Positions 1-8,421 of a DNA stretch of 64,000 nt are shown piece after piece (the first letter of the stretch is position 1; every line of letters starts with the position of its first letter). The notes under the pieces were generated by a model. The model saw only the letters and a program-made list of their open reading frames with translations, searched no databases and was not told the origin of the DNA. A program made the position numbers and the translations under genes. The DNA comes from Phycisphaerae bacterium (GTDB taxonomy: Bacteria; Planctomycetota; Phycisphaerae; UBA1845; Fen-1342), in NCBI GenBank assembly GCA_028279405.1, contig JANQNU010000084.1:62001-126000 (forward strand), read 5' to 3'.

Positions 1-375
1 CGAAATGCAATGTGGACGTGATCCCGACATGCCTGACCCATCCGTGAGAGTGACATTCGGCGTTCGCGGATCATAGCACGCCAACAACACGCCCCGCAAC
101 GAAAATCCGAACTGGTTTGGTGCCCCAGGGTTCTACCCTGGGGGGACATATCAACTTGCTGCCCAAGACACGTCCGCCACCCTGAAAGGGTGGGGCACCA
201 CACCGGTTGCCCATACAAGAGCGATCCCCAACAAATCAGGGTGGGGCGGGCGTCTCGCCCGCCTGTGCACCTCGCGAGCCAAGGGTGCAAGCTCCCTCCA
301 TGCCACCGATCTGGTAGAATCGTGGCCGAGCGCGAGCCAGCGTCTTCAACACCGACCGGTCACCGGAGAATCGTC
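1..375. repeat. Gene-free left edge with palindromic repeats
   Basis: No coding region is convincing here. The stretch holds three perfect hairpins: 123-131/135-143 (9 bp arms, loop TCT), 177-183/187-193 (7 bp, loop GAA) and 245-252/256-263 (8 bp, GGCGGGCG-TCT-CGCCCGCC). The last belongs to the dispersed repeat family seen at 3.3, 13.0, 26.6, 38.6 and 60.4 kb. A long in-frame extension of the next gene passes through these palindromes and is rejected for that reason. Confidence 0.7.
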
Positions 376-1740
376 ATGTATCTGCGACGCATGCTAGTGG
401 TTTGTCTGTTCGTGAGTGCCGGCGCGACACATCTCAGCGCCAACGACAACTGGCCACAGTGGCGCGGCCCGACGCTCGACAGTCGAACGGATTGCGCCCA
501 GCTTCCGCTGACCTGGACGCGGAACGAGAACATCGTCTGGAAGACTCCCCTACCGGCCTGGTCGGCGGCGACGCCGATCGTGTTTGGCGACCGTGTGTTC
601 GTGGTCTCGCCGACGGCGGGTGACGGTGAGGCTGGCGAGGACGAGGTCGCCCGCACCCTGCGGCAAATGGACCGTCGCGATCCCGGCGGCAACCAGATCA
701 TGTTGCACTGCCTGGCGCGCGACACGGGCAAGGAGCTTTGGAAACGCCCGATCGGCACGGGAAACACGCTCTTCGGCAAGCACAACATGGCGTCGCCGTC
801 GCCGGTAACCAATGGCCGGCAGATCGTCACACTCACCGGCACCGGCATCCTGACCGGCTTTGATTACGAGGGGAAACAGCTCTGGCAACACGACCTCCAG
901 AAGAAGTACGGCGCGTTCGGGCTCGGCTGGGGATATGCATCGTCGCCGCTGCTTCATGATGACAAGGTCATTGTCGAAGTGTTGCACCAGACGCGCGGCA
1001 AGTCGCCGTCGTATCTGGCGGCCTTCGATCCCGCGTCCGGCAAAGTCCTCTGGCGAGCACTGCGCGAGAGCGACGCGCAATGGGAATGTCCCGACGCCTA
1101 CACGACACCGACCGTGCTGAAGTATGACGATCGCGCCGAGATCATCGTCAGTGGCGCAGACTGCGTAACAGCTCACGATCCCAAGACGGGTTACGAAGTC
1201 TGGCGCGCCGCCGGCCTGAATCCGGAGAAGCGAAAAAACTACCGTATCTGCGGCAGCCCGACCGTCGCCGGCGACGTGGTCTTCTGCACCTCACGGCGCA
1301 GGCCCGTCATCGCGGTCCGGGGCGGCGGTAAGGGAGACGTGACATCATCGCACACCCTCTGGACATTCTCCGAGCGCCGCGGCGGACCGGACGTGCCATC
1401 AGCGATCTCCGACGGCAAATACCTCTACATGGTTGACGACCGCGGAATCGCCAGTTGCCTCGACGCAACCAACGGCAAACGCGTATGGGGCCCCGAACGA
1501 ACCGTTTCGGGAACGGTCAGCGCGTCGCCGCTACTAACGGACGGCCGCTGGTATATCACCAACGAATCCGGCGTGACAACAGTGCTCAAGACCGGGCCGC
1601 AGTTCGAAATCCTGGCGACGAACGACCTCGAGGATGTCTACACGATTGCCTCCCTCGCGGCCGCGCGCGACCAACTGTTCATTCGCACCTCGGACGCCGT
1701 CTACTGTATTGCAGACAAAGCCAAGCAGCGCCCTCAATGA
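376..1740 (+). CDS. Secreted PQQ-like beta-propeller repeat protein
   Basis: 454 residues. The ATG at 376 is chosen because it opens directly on a signal peptide (MYLRRMLVVCLFVSAG...A) followed by WPQWRGP, the usual opening of planctomycete PQQ/BamB-like propeller proteins. Repeated blades carry the pattern D..TGKELWK, DPASGKVLWR, DPKTGYEVWR and DATNGKRVWG, so the protein should fold as a beta-propeller of about seven or eight blades outside the cytoplasm. Family knowledge ties such proteins to binding or scaffolding; nothing visible indicates pyrroloquinoline-quinone enzyme activity. It stands alone, with a 239-base gap to the next gene. Role unknown. Confidence 0.85.
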   Translation: MYLRRMLVVCLFVSAGATHLSANDNWPQWRGPTLDSRTDCAQLPLTWTRNENIVWKTPLPAWSAATPIVFGDRVFVVSPTAGDGEAGEDEVARTLRQMDRRDPGGNQIMLHCLARDTGKELWKRPIGTGNTLFGKHNMASPSPVTNGRQIVTLTGTGILTGFDYEGKQLWQHDLQKKYGAFGLGWGYASSPLLHDDKVIVEVLHQTRGKSPSYLAAFDPASGKVLWRALRESDAQWECPDAYTTPTVLKYDDRAEIIVSGADCVTAHDPKTGYEVWRAAGLNPEKRKNYRICGSPTVAGDVVFCTSRRRPVIAVRGGGKGDVTSSHTLWTFSERRGGPDVPSAISDGKYLYMVDDRGIASCLDATNGKRVWGPERTVSGTVSASPLLTDGRWYITNESGVTTVLKTGPQFEILATNDLEDVYTIASLAAARDQLFIRTSDAVYCIADKAKQRPQ

Positions 1741-1979
1741 ACAGCCCGCCGGCAAACGCGAAAACTCGACCGCGCATTCAAGTCGCCGCAGGCTGCGAAC
1801 GTTTTTTGGCGGCAATTGCGAGATATCAGACGTTCCCTGGCGCGATCGCATTGAACACTTCTTCGCGGGGACACTGCGCAGCCTCGTCATCGGAGCTATA
1901 ATTCCCCGCGTTCGACGAAGGCGGTCGTCCCGTTGCGACCGGGTCGTCATCGGTGGACCGCGAAACGGAGAGCGAAATC

Positions 1980-3212
1980 ATGCGAAGGATCGGCTCGGTA
2001 TTCCTCCTGACGTCCCTGGTCGCATTGACCGGGTGCCCCAACCTGGTCGCCCCGACCGACCCCAACCAATCCGTGGTCGACGTCCAGATAACGGCGTCGG
2101 TCTCGCGCGGCCCTGCACCATTATCGGTCCAATTCACGGTCGCGGCCGCTTCCCCGAACGGCGGTCCGTATTCGTACAGCTGGAACTTCGCTGACGGCTC
2201 GACCAGCACGATGCGCAACCTCACCCACGCGTTCATGGAGCCCGGTCTCTATACCGTTCGCTTGTCCGTGACGGACGCGCGCGGCGAGACCGGCCGCGAA
2301 TCGATCGACATCCAGGTCCAGGGGACGGGCGCCACCGCCGAGATCCGCACCGACACCACCGCGGGCCCGGCGCCACTGCTGGTACGCTTCGACGGGACCG
2401 GCAGCTCAGCTCCCGACGACGACATCCGCGACTATTTCTGGGACTTCGGCGACGGAACGACGTCGCGCGACAGCGACCCGATCCATCAATACACGAACGC
2501 CGGCGAGTTTACCGCGACCTTGCGCGTCGTGACTGCCGGCGGGGTCGAGAACTCGACCGCCGTCACGATTACGGTGGGCGCCGGGACGGCGTCGCTCGAT
2601 TTCGGCACGGGGAGTGTCGCCGGCCTGACCATCCCCACCACGGCAACGATCACAACCGGGACGATCGAAGCCTGGATCAAACCCAACGCGACCGGCGGTA
2701 CCTTCTTCAACGCCGGCAACGGCTCCTTGGTCATCGGTGTGAACCCCGAAGCGGGCCTGTTGCGGGTTACGCAGAGTGGGACCGAGAACGATCTCACCAT
2801 CACGGATATTCGCGAAGTCTGGCACCATATCGCGGTCACGTACGACAGCGAGGTCGGGGGCACGGTTTACCTGGACGGCATCTCGATCGGTAGCTTTGCC
2901 GCCGTGGAGGACAGCGAAGGAATGGGCCTCCCGATCAGCGTCGGCACGATCCAACTCGGGCCCGGCTATTCGGGCAAGCTCGCCGAAGTGCGCGTCTGGT
3001 CCTCCCTCCGCACGTCCCAGCAGATCATTGCGAATCTCAGCGGTCGCGCGAATGGCCTGGAAGCGGACCTGATCGGCTACTGGCCCATCAACGAAGGCCG
3101 AGGGCAGGCCCTGAACACACCGGGACGCGGCACGTTCGGCACGCTGGGCAACACCGTCGACACGGAAAGTACCGACCCCGACTGGAGCACCGACGCGCCC
3201 GACATCGACTAA
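1980..3212 (+). CDS. Lipoprotein with two PKD domains and a LamG-like domain
   Basis: 410 residues. The ATG at 1980 gives a lipoprotein signal peptide ending LVALTGC (lipobox LTGC), with GGAG upstream. Two PKD domains follow at about residues 36-112 and 115-203, each with the YSWNFADG or YFWDFGDG core. From about 203 to 395 comes a concanavalin-like LamG/LamGL domain with the signatures EAWIK, WHHIAVTYD, VYLDG and LAEVRVWSSLRT. The likely location is the cell envelope surface, with a role in carbohydrate or protein adhesion inferred from the domains. No enzyme domain is present. An antisense open frame of 414 codons covers it and is a GC-content shadow. Confidence 0.88.
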   Translation: MRRIGSVFLLTSLVALTGCPNLVAPTDPNQSVVDVQITASVSRGPAPLSVQFTVAAASPNGGPYSYSWNFADGSTSTMRNLTHAFMEPGLYTVRLSVTDARGETGRESIDIQVQGTGATAEIRTDTTAGPAPLLVRFDGTGSSAPDDDIRDYFWDFGDGTTSRDSDPIHQYTNAGEFTATLRVVTAGGVENSTAVTITVGAGTASLDFGTGSVAGLTIPTTATITTGTIEAWIKPNATGGTFFNAGNGSLVIGVNPEAGLLRVTQSGTENDLTITDIREVWHHIAVTYDSEVGGTVYLDGISIGSFAAVEDSEGMGLPISVGTIQLGPGYSGKLAEVRVWSSLRTSQQIIANLSGRANGLEADLIGYWPINEGRGQALNTPGRGTFGTLGNTVDTESTDPDWSTDAPDID

Positions 3213-3852
3213 ACCGGCCAGCGCCCGTCCCGGCCCAACCGATGGTTCCCGTCCTCCGGGACGGGAACTCAAGACAAGTCCTTTCGTCCCCCACCCCAAG
3301 ATGGGGTGGGGCACCGAAACGAGCCCGGAGCGCAAGCGACGGGACCCGTTCAACTCGCGTACCCTAAACCCCTCGCCCGCCCCACCCTTGACCTGGAGGT
3401 CGGCGCTACAGTCGGGGCAAACGTTGCGTTTGGGTGTCTGGTTCGTACTGGGGCCTGTGGCGTAGACACAGGCCTCGCAAAAGGAGCTTGCTCCCCCCTC
3501 CCCCTCCCCTCGCTCGCGCTCGGGGCTCGTTGTGTCACGATCCTGGCGAGCCGTTACGGAACCAAGCGACGTCAATGCGAGCCGCGAGCACGAGCGAGCG
3601 GTCAATGGCGGACGAAGCACGTCCCTCACGCGAGAAGATGGGTACCTCATCGCGGCAAAAAAAAGAACCGACGTGCGGCGGGCCAGCTACACGTCGATTC
3701 AGTGTGTGCCGGATCAACACAATCCGGCCCACGGGTTTGGACAATCGTGAGGAGCCGAGCATCGCGGCCCTCGGTCCAGCTGTCGCATGCCGCTGCCCAG
3801 ACTCCCTGTCACAGATAGCATGGCGACTGCGACAGCCGGACCGTTTGCTTGG
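3213..3852. repeat. Intergenic repeat cluster
   Basis: This 640-base gap has no credible gene. It contains a perfect hairpin at about 3244-3268 (GTTCCCGTC-CTCC-GACGGGAAC type), a CCCCACCC...GGGGTGGGG palindrome near 3290-3312, and a GAGCCCGGAGCGCAAGC copy near 3320. About 3427-3537 holds one full unit, in reverse orientation, of the 93-94 bp element found in tandem at 13.1 kb. A GCGAGCCGCGAGC...GCGAGCGGTCAA copy lies near 3575-3608. Confidence 0.75.
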
Positions 3853-4737
3853 CTAGCCGCCGGTGACCAGCGCCACGAAGCAGTTGATGTCGCCGACGGA
3901 GACGGTGTCATCGCCGGAGCAGTCCGCGTTATCGATGTTGCAGTCCGGGAACATGGCTGCGTATGCCGCCGCATCGGTGATCGCGAGGACGAAGCCGTTG
4001 ATGTCGCCGACCGAGACCGCCCCGTCGCAGTTCATGTCGCCCGGGAGCGACTCGCAGCTATCCGGAATTCCATTCTCGTTAACGTCCTTCTCCGAACCGT
4101 CAGCGATCTCGAAGAAGTCGTCGACCCCGTTCTCGTTGCAGTCGGGCATCGCCGCCAAAGCCGAGTAGTTCTTCGGACCATGCAAGGTCGCTCCGGTGGT
4201 GTCGTTGAGCCGGATGTAACCGGTGTCGGCCGCGGTCGAGATCCAGTTATCGAATCCGTTCCAGACCCCCCCGCCGACAGCCTCATCGTTCCGCTCGTCG
4301 GCGATGCCGTCACCGGCGCCGCCGATCGACCACTGGAGGTGGTCCGCGATCGTGTTGCCGTCGAAGAAGACGACCGGCGCGAAGTAGATCTGCAAGCCGA
4401 ACGGTCCGGCGTCGATCGGGCGCATGCTTCCGACGGCGCTGGCGTTGATCCGGCTCGGGTCACCGCCGGGGGCATCGTTGTTCTGATGAATGAACAGCGA
4501 CGCGCCGGCCATCAGCGTGATTCCGTTCAAGCCTGCCGGCGAGGTGTAGAACCGGCTCAACGACTCGTCGTGTGAGCAGAAGCGCCAGCCGTCGAGCGCC
4601 TCGTCCGACGCCCCATAGTTGTGCAATTCGATGATGCGGTTCGTGACGTCGATCGAGCGAATTTGAACGTCTCGCTCCGCGGCCATCGCCGTGCCGCAGG
4701 CCGTCACCAAGACTCCGATCCCCATGATTCGATTCAT
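3853..4737 (-). CDS. Secreted lamin-tail-like protein with dockerin-type C-terminus
   Basis: 294 residues, starting at the ATG whose upstream AGAGGAGAGG is a good ribosome site. A signal peptide (to about residue 20, TAMA-AE) precedes an LTD-like beta domain at about 25-190 (RIIELHNYGAS, LDGWRF, GITLMAGASLFIHQN). A DCNENGVDDFFE/DVNENGIPD calcium-loop pair follows at about 195-225. The C-terminus carries two dockerin-like halves (DMNCDGAVSVGDIN and DCSGDDTVSVGDIN). The protein is presumably exported and bound or sorted through its C-terminal repeats. Two other proteins in the window (14917-16011 and 58727-60307) share this tail. Function is otherwise unknown. Confidence 0.85.
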   Translation of the reverse strand: MNRIMGIGVLVTACGTAMAAERDVQIRSIDVTNRIIELHNYGASDEALDGWRFCSHDESLSRFYTSPAGLNGITLMAGASLFIHQNNDAPGGDPSRINASAVGSMRPIDAGPFGLQIYFAPVVFFDGNTIADHLQWSIGGAGDGIADERNDEAVGGGVWNGFDNWISTAADTGYIRLNDTTGATLHGPKNYSALAAMPDCNENGVDDFFEIADGSEKDVNENGIPDSCESLPGDMNCDGAVSVGDINGFVLAITDAAAYAAMFPDCNIDNADCSGDDTVSVGDINCFVALVTGG

Positions 4738-5342
4738 CCTGACCTCTCCTCTAGACATCCCGTCGAAGCTGCAACCATCCCGGAAGGCCCACTAGCGCAC
4801 CGGGTTCCGATAACACGAGATTTCCCGAAGCCGCAAATCATGGCGGACTCTCGAGATCGAAAGACGAGAATGCACCTGCCGTGCCGCGCGCAGGCGAGGG
4901 CACGAACAATTCGATAAGCCATTGCAAAAAATAAGGTTACGCGAATCCGACCTCGCCACGTGTTCCGGTGACCCGGCGTGCTGGACCACCATTGGTTGCG
5001 GGCCGTGCTCACAAGCTGCGGGGGCGTATCCGCGGACGCAGCGTGTGCTCGCCGCGTGTTGGTCTGCAAAGGTGTCAAGCGGCACGGGTTGCGCGGAGCT
5101 TGGTGAAACCGGGAAGTCTCCCCGGCGTGAATCTGGAAAAAATCTTGGCCGCTGCGCGCCAAACCAAGGCAGGAATGGAGTCTTTATCGCACCTGCCCGA
5201 CAAGACGCGATTTCGATTGCCACGGTTGTGTTAGCCGGCCTCTCAAGTGAGTGCCAAAGGCTACCGAATTAAGCGCAGCGGGCTCTCCAGACCGGAGGGT
5301 CTGGTATGGGTGAAGTTCCGATTCAATTTGAAGGAGTGACGC
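4738..5342. other. Divergent gene-free region
   Basis: This is the 605-base region between two divergent secreted-protein genes, so it must hold promoters for both. I could not pick out a convincing -35/-10 pair on either strand. Short open frames here (for example 4922-5272 plus) have no recognisable protein character. The only clear structure is the hairpin at 5287-5304. Confidence 0.5.
5287..5304 (+). promoter_or_regulatory. Leader hairpin with GGAG loop
   Basis: This is a perfect 7 bp inverted repeat, CCAGACC-GGAG-GGTCTGG, about 39 bases before the ATG of the coiled-coil lipoprotein gene and upstream of its own GAAGGAG ribosome site. It would form a hairpin in the mRNA leader and expose GGAG in a tetraloop. 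A regulatory or stabilising role is inferred only. Confidence 0.45.
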
Positions 5343-8306
5343 ATGCTCAGGTCTCGAACGAATCCACGACCGGAGGACATCCGGTCCATTTTTGGTACGT
5401 GGCGCGCACCGCTCGCGGCGCTGGTCGGCACGGTGACGATCGTCGGTTGCTCGATGAACGCCTCCACGCCCAGTACGACGACGACGTCGAGCCGCGGTCC
5501 GAGCCGCTCTTCGAATCTGGAGCAGTCCAATCGCCAGACGCGTCAGACCCTCAGTTACGTCAAGCGCGAGGCGTTCGAACATGACGTCCCGCACAACTAT
5601 CTGAGCGAAGCCCGCGTCGGCCTGGCCGAGGTCGAGAAGACCCGCGACTCCGCCAACGCAACCGAGATGCACCGCGACGCGTTCGTGAACCAGGAGCGGG
5701 CCCGGATCGATTCGTTGCGCACCAGCGCCGCCTCGCAGGAGCGGATCTCGTACGCCAACGCCGCCCAGCTCAAGAGCGACTTCCAGTCGAAGCACCAGAG
5801 CCTGATCGCCGAGCTCGCCTCGCGTGAGCGCACCGCCAAGGCCAACAACGACGCCGCGATGTCGTCGCGGACGGCGTGGTCCAAGGAACGTCAGGCCAAG
5901 CAGAACGACGTCGTGAGCCAGGCCGAGCACCAGTACAAGCAGGATCAGGCCAGCATCGACCAGCTGATCACCGTCCGCGACACCACCAAGTCCGAGGGAC
6001 AGGCCCAGGTCGACGAGATGCGTGAGAGCCTGCGGGCGACGCGCGCTCGGGCGGCGGCGACGGTCGAGCGTCTGCGGACCGAAGCCCAGACCAGCTACGA
6101 CCAGGCCCAGGCTCGGGTCCGATCGCTCCAGCAGCAGATCACGACCACGCAGCAGCGCGGCGAGTCCGACTCGACCCGCCTGCTCGCCCAAGCGGACTCG
6201 GTCGAGCGCGAAAGCCAGGCGCAGGCCGACGAGATGCTGTCGCGCGCTCAAACCCTCGAATCGCAGGGTTCGGAGAAGGACTACGACCTGTTCGTGACCA
6301 ACGCCAAGAGCGCGCGCCAGGAATCCCAGGCGACGTACGAGCGCCAGATCAGCGAAGCCGAGACGTTCTACAAGAAGTCGCTCGCGGAAATCGAGCGCCT
6401 CCGTGGCGATGCCGCCTCGTCGGCCAGCGGCGCCGAAACCGATTTCGGTCAGCAGCTCGGCGAAGTCGACGCGTGGTACAAGGACGAGTCGGCGATCGTG
6501 CAGCAGATTCGCGCTCAGGCCGACCGCGACGAGCAGATCGCTCGTGGCGAGTTCGTGAAGGCCGAAGCGGAAGCGCGGGCGAACGCCCAGCGTGAGACGT
6601 CGGCCCATCAGGAAGCCCTGGCCGAAGCACAGATGAACCAGATCATCGCCGACGCCGAGGCGGAAGCCGCCCGCATCCGCGAACGGATCGAGACCGAGTA
6701 TGCCCAGAAGGCCCAGAACGGCAACGTCGCGTTCAGCGGCAAGACCGGTTCCCCGCAGGAAATCGACCCGGGCATCCACGATGTTCCGCCGACGCCGGAG
6801 GTCGCCGAGGTCATGCCCCGGATCGAACCGGAGCACGTCGCGGCGTACCGCATCTCGCTGGCCAAGGTGATGCGCGAGCGCACCCGCGCCGACGCCCGTG
6901 AGCGGGCCGTCAAGGCGACCTACGCCGAGCGGATGCAGAAGCTCGACGCCGTCAAGGTTCAGCAGCTCGCGATCGCGACCGAGCAGGGTGTCTCGGCCGA
7001 TTCGCTCGAGAAGTCGGCGGAAGCCGAGTACACCGATCGTCTGGCGAAGGCGGAGGCCAACCTGGCCGTCGCCAAGGCCGACTACAACAAGTCGATCGTC
7101 GATGCCAGCGCCTACCGCAACGAAGCGCTCGCCGAAGCCGCGCAGCTGCGTGCTGACGCCCGTGCGGTCCTCGATACGGGCAAGGCCCAGGCCGTCGCGT
7201 TCCGCAAGGAAGCGGAAGTTTCGCTCGACAACAGTCAGACCGAAGTTGCAGCACTCTCCGCCGAGCTTCGCTCGGTCGAAGAGCAGGGCACCGCGACGCG
7301 TTCGCGCCTGCTGACCGAAGCCGACAGCATCGAGAAGGGTGAGGCGGCGCTCGCGATGCAGTTCGAAGCGCAGATCCAGACCGCGGAGCAGTCGTTCCAG
7401 GCGGAAATCGCCAAGCTCGGTCGTCAGATCGACTCGCACAAGCAAGTCGCGCAAGCGAACTACGACCAGACGCTGGTCCAGGCGGAGATCATGGGTCGCG
7501 AGACGCAGGTCGAGCTGGCCCGGATGCAGGCCAAGGACGAGTTGAACTACGCCCTCGCGATGGCGGAGGTCGAGCGCTCGCGTGAGAGCCTCCACGCCCA
7601 GAAGGTCCGGTCGGAAGCGGAAGTCGATCGTATGATCGCTCGCGCCCGCGCCCAGTACGAGCAGATGGTCGCCAAGGCCCAGGCCGAAGACGCGACGATC
7701 CGCGCGATGGCCAACGCGGCCAGCGCCAAGGCGTCGGCCCAGCGTCAGATCGCGCTCGCGACTGAGGATTCCGTGAAGGCCCGCTTCGACGCGCGCGTTG
7801 CTCAGGTCAACTCGGAGCGGATCCGCGAGTACGCCGACGCGTACCTCGATGACTCGTTCCGTTCGGCCAGTGTCGATCAGTCGCTCGCCAAGGCGACCGC
7901 GGCCCGCGAGCAGACCCGGACGCGTTTGGCGCGCCTCTCGCAGGAGCAGCAGAAGCTCAGCCGAGCCGCAGCCCAGGATTGGGACGAGCGTCTCGCGAAG
8001 ACCCGTGAGCCGAGCATCCAGACTCCGGCCTCGAAGGTCAACAGCAACCGTCGGAGCAGCAGCTTCAATCGCTCGAGCAGCAGCCGGAACAACAGCCGTT
8101 GGAACGGTAACAACCGCTCGAACCGCAGCAGCAACGGCCGCTGGAACAACAGCAACCGTAGCGGCAGCAACGGGCGATTCAACAACGGCAACAACAGCCG
8201 TCGCAGCACCGGTCGCATGAGCAGCAGCTCGAGCGGCCGCTCCAGCCGACCGGGTGCCCCGCGCCCGATGACGCCGGTGAACCCGAACGGCAGCAGCCGG
8301 AACTAA
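5343..8306 (+). CDS. Giant alanine-rich coiled-coil lipoprotein with basic Asn/Arg/Ser tail
   Basis: 987 residues, ATG preceded by GAAGGAGTGACGC. The N-terminus has a basic start and hydrophobic core ending TIVGC, a lipobox, so it is probably a lipoprotein. From about residue 60 to 890 it is almost wholly Ala/Glu/Gln/Arg-rich helix with repeated phrases such as QAQADEM, EAEVDRMIARA and TEADSIE, predicting a very long coiled coil. The last ~90 residues switch to low-complexity Ser/Arg/Asn (SNRRSSSFNRSSSSRNNS and similar), a strongly basic disordered tail. Lysine is written almost only as AAG, which hints at high expression. The gene stands alone, between a hairpin leader and a strong terminator. 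No family name fits; TolA-like or apolipoprotein-like matches would reflect composition only. A large antisense open frame (5184-7595) is its shadow. Confidence 0.85.
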   Translation: MLRSRTNPRPEDIRSIFGTWRAPLAALVGTVTIVGCSMNASTPSTTTTSSRGPSRSSNLEQSNRQTRQTLSYVKREAFEHDVPHNYLSEARVGLAEVEKTRDSANATEMHRDAFVNQERARIDSLRTSAASQERISYANAAQLKSDFQSKHQSLIAELASRERTAKANNDAAMSSRTAWSKERQAKQNDVVSQAEHQYKQDQASIDQLITVRDTTKSEGQAQVDEMRESLRATRARAAATVERLRTEAQTSYDQAQARVRSLQQQITTTQQRGESDSTRLLAQADSVERESQAQADEMLSRAQTLESQGSEKDYDLFVTNAKSARQESQATYERQISEAETFYKKSLAEIERLRGDAASSASGAETDFGQQLGEVDAWYKDESAIVQQIRAQADRDEQIARGEFVKAEAEARANAQRETSAHQEALAEAQMNQIIADAEAEAARIRERIETEYAQKAQNGNVAFSGKTGSPQEIDPGIHDVPPTPEVAEVMPRIEPEHVAAYRISLAKVMRERTRADARERAVKATYAERMQKLDAVKVQQLAIATEQGVSADSLEKSAEAEYTDRLAKAEANLAVAKADYNKSIVDASAYRNEALAEAAQLRADARAVLDTGKAQAVAFRKEAEVSLDNSQTEVAALSAELRSVEEQGTATRSRLLTEADSIEKGEAALAMQFEAQIQTAEQSFQAEIAKLGRQIDSHKQVAQANYDQTLVQAEIMGRETQVELARMQAKDELNYALAMAEVERSRESLHAQKVRSEAEVDRMIARARAQYEQMVAKAQAEDATIRAMANAASAKASAQRQIALATEDSVKARFDARVAQVNSERIREYADAYLDDSFRSASVDQSLAKATAAREQTRTRLARLSQEQQKLSRAAAQDWDERLAKTREPSIQTPASKVNSNRRSSSFNRSSSSRNNSRWNGNNRSNRSSNGRWNNSNRSGSNGRFNNGNNSRRSTGRMSSSSSGRSSRPGAPRPMTPVNPNGSSRN

Positions 8307-8369
8307 ACCCAGCCCGCGATCAGCCTGTGTGGCCTCATCTTCGATGCGGCCGCACAGCCGTCATTCCGA

Positions 8370-8405
8370 GGTCGCTCGCACAACCGTGCGAGTGGCCTTT
8401 TTTTT
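8370..8405 (+). terminator. Rho-independent terminator
   Basis: A 12 bp stem (8370-8381 with 8386-8397, two G-U wobbles), AACC loop, then eight T residues. It lies 64 bases after the coiled-coil lipoprotein stop and faces the convergent RND operon. Confidence 0.9.
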
Positions 8406-8421
8406 GTTTGTCGAGAGAACG

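Noticed and set aside
2406-3650. 414-codon minus-strand frame
   Set aside because: Runs through the PKD-LamG gene and the intergenic repeats; part of it simply translates the repeat palindromes.
4922-5272. 116-codon plus-strand frame in the divergent gap
   Set aside because: No ribosome site that fits, odd composition, no domain or signal peptide.
5184-7595. 803-codon minus-strand open frame
   Set aside because: Antisense to the coiled-coil lipoprotein; leucine/arginine-rich chain with no ribosome site and no domain, a shadow of GC-rich third positions.
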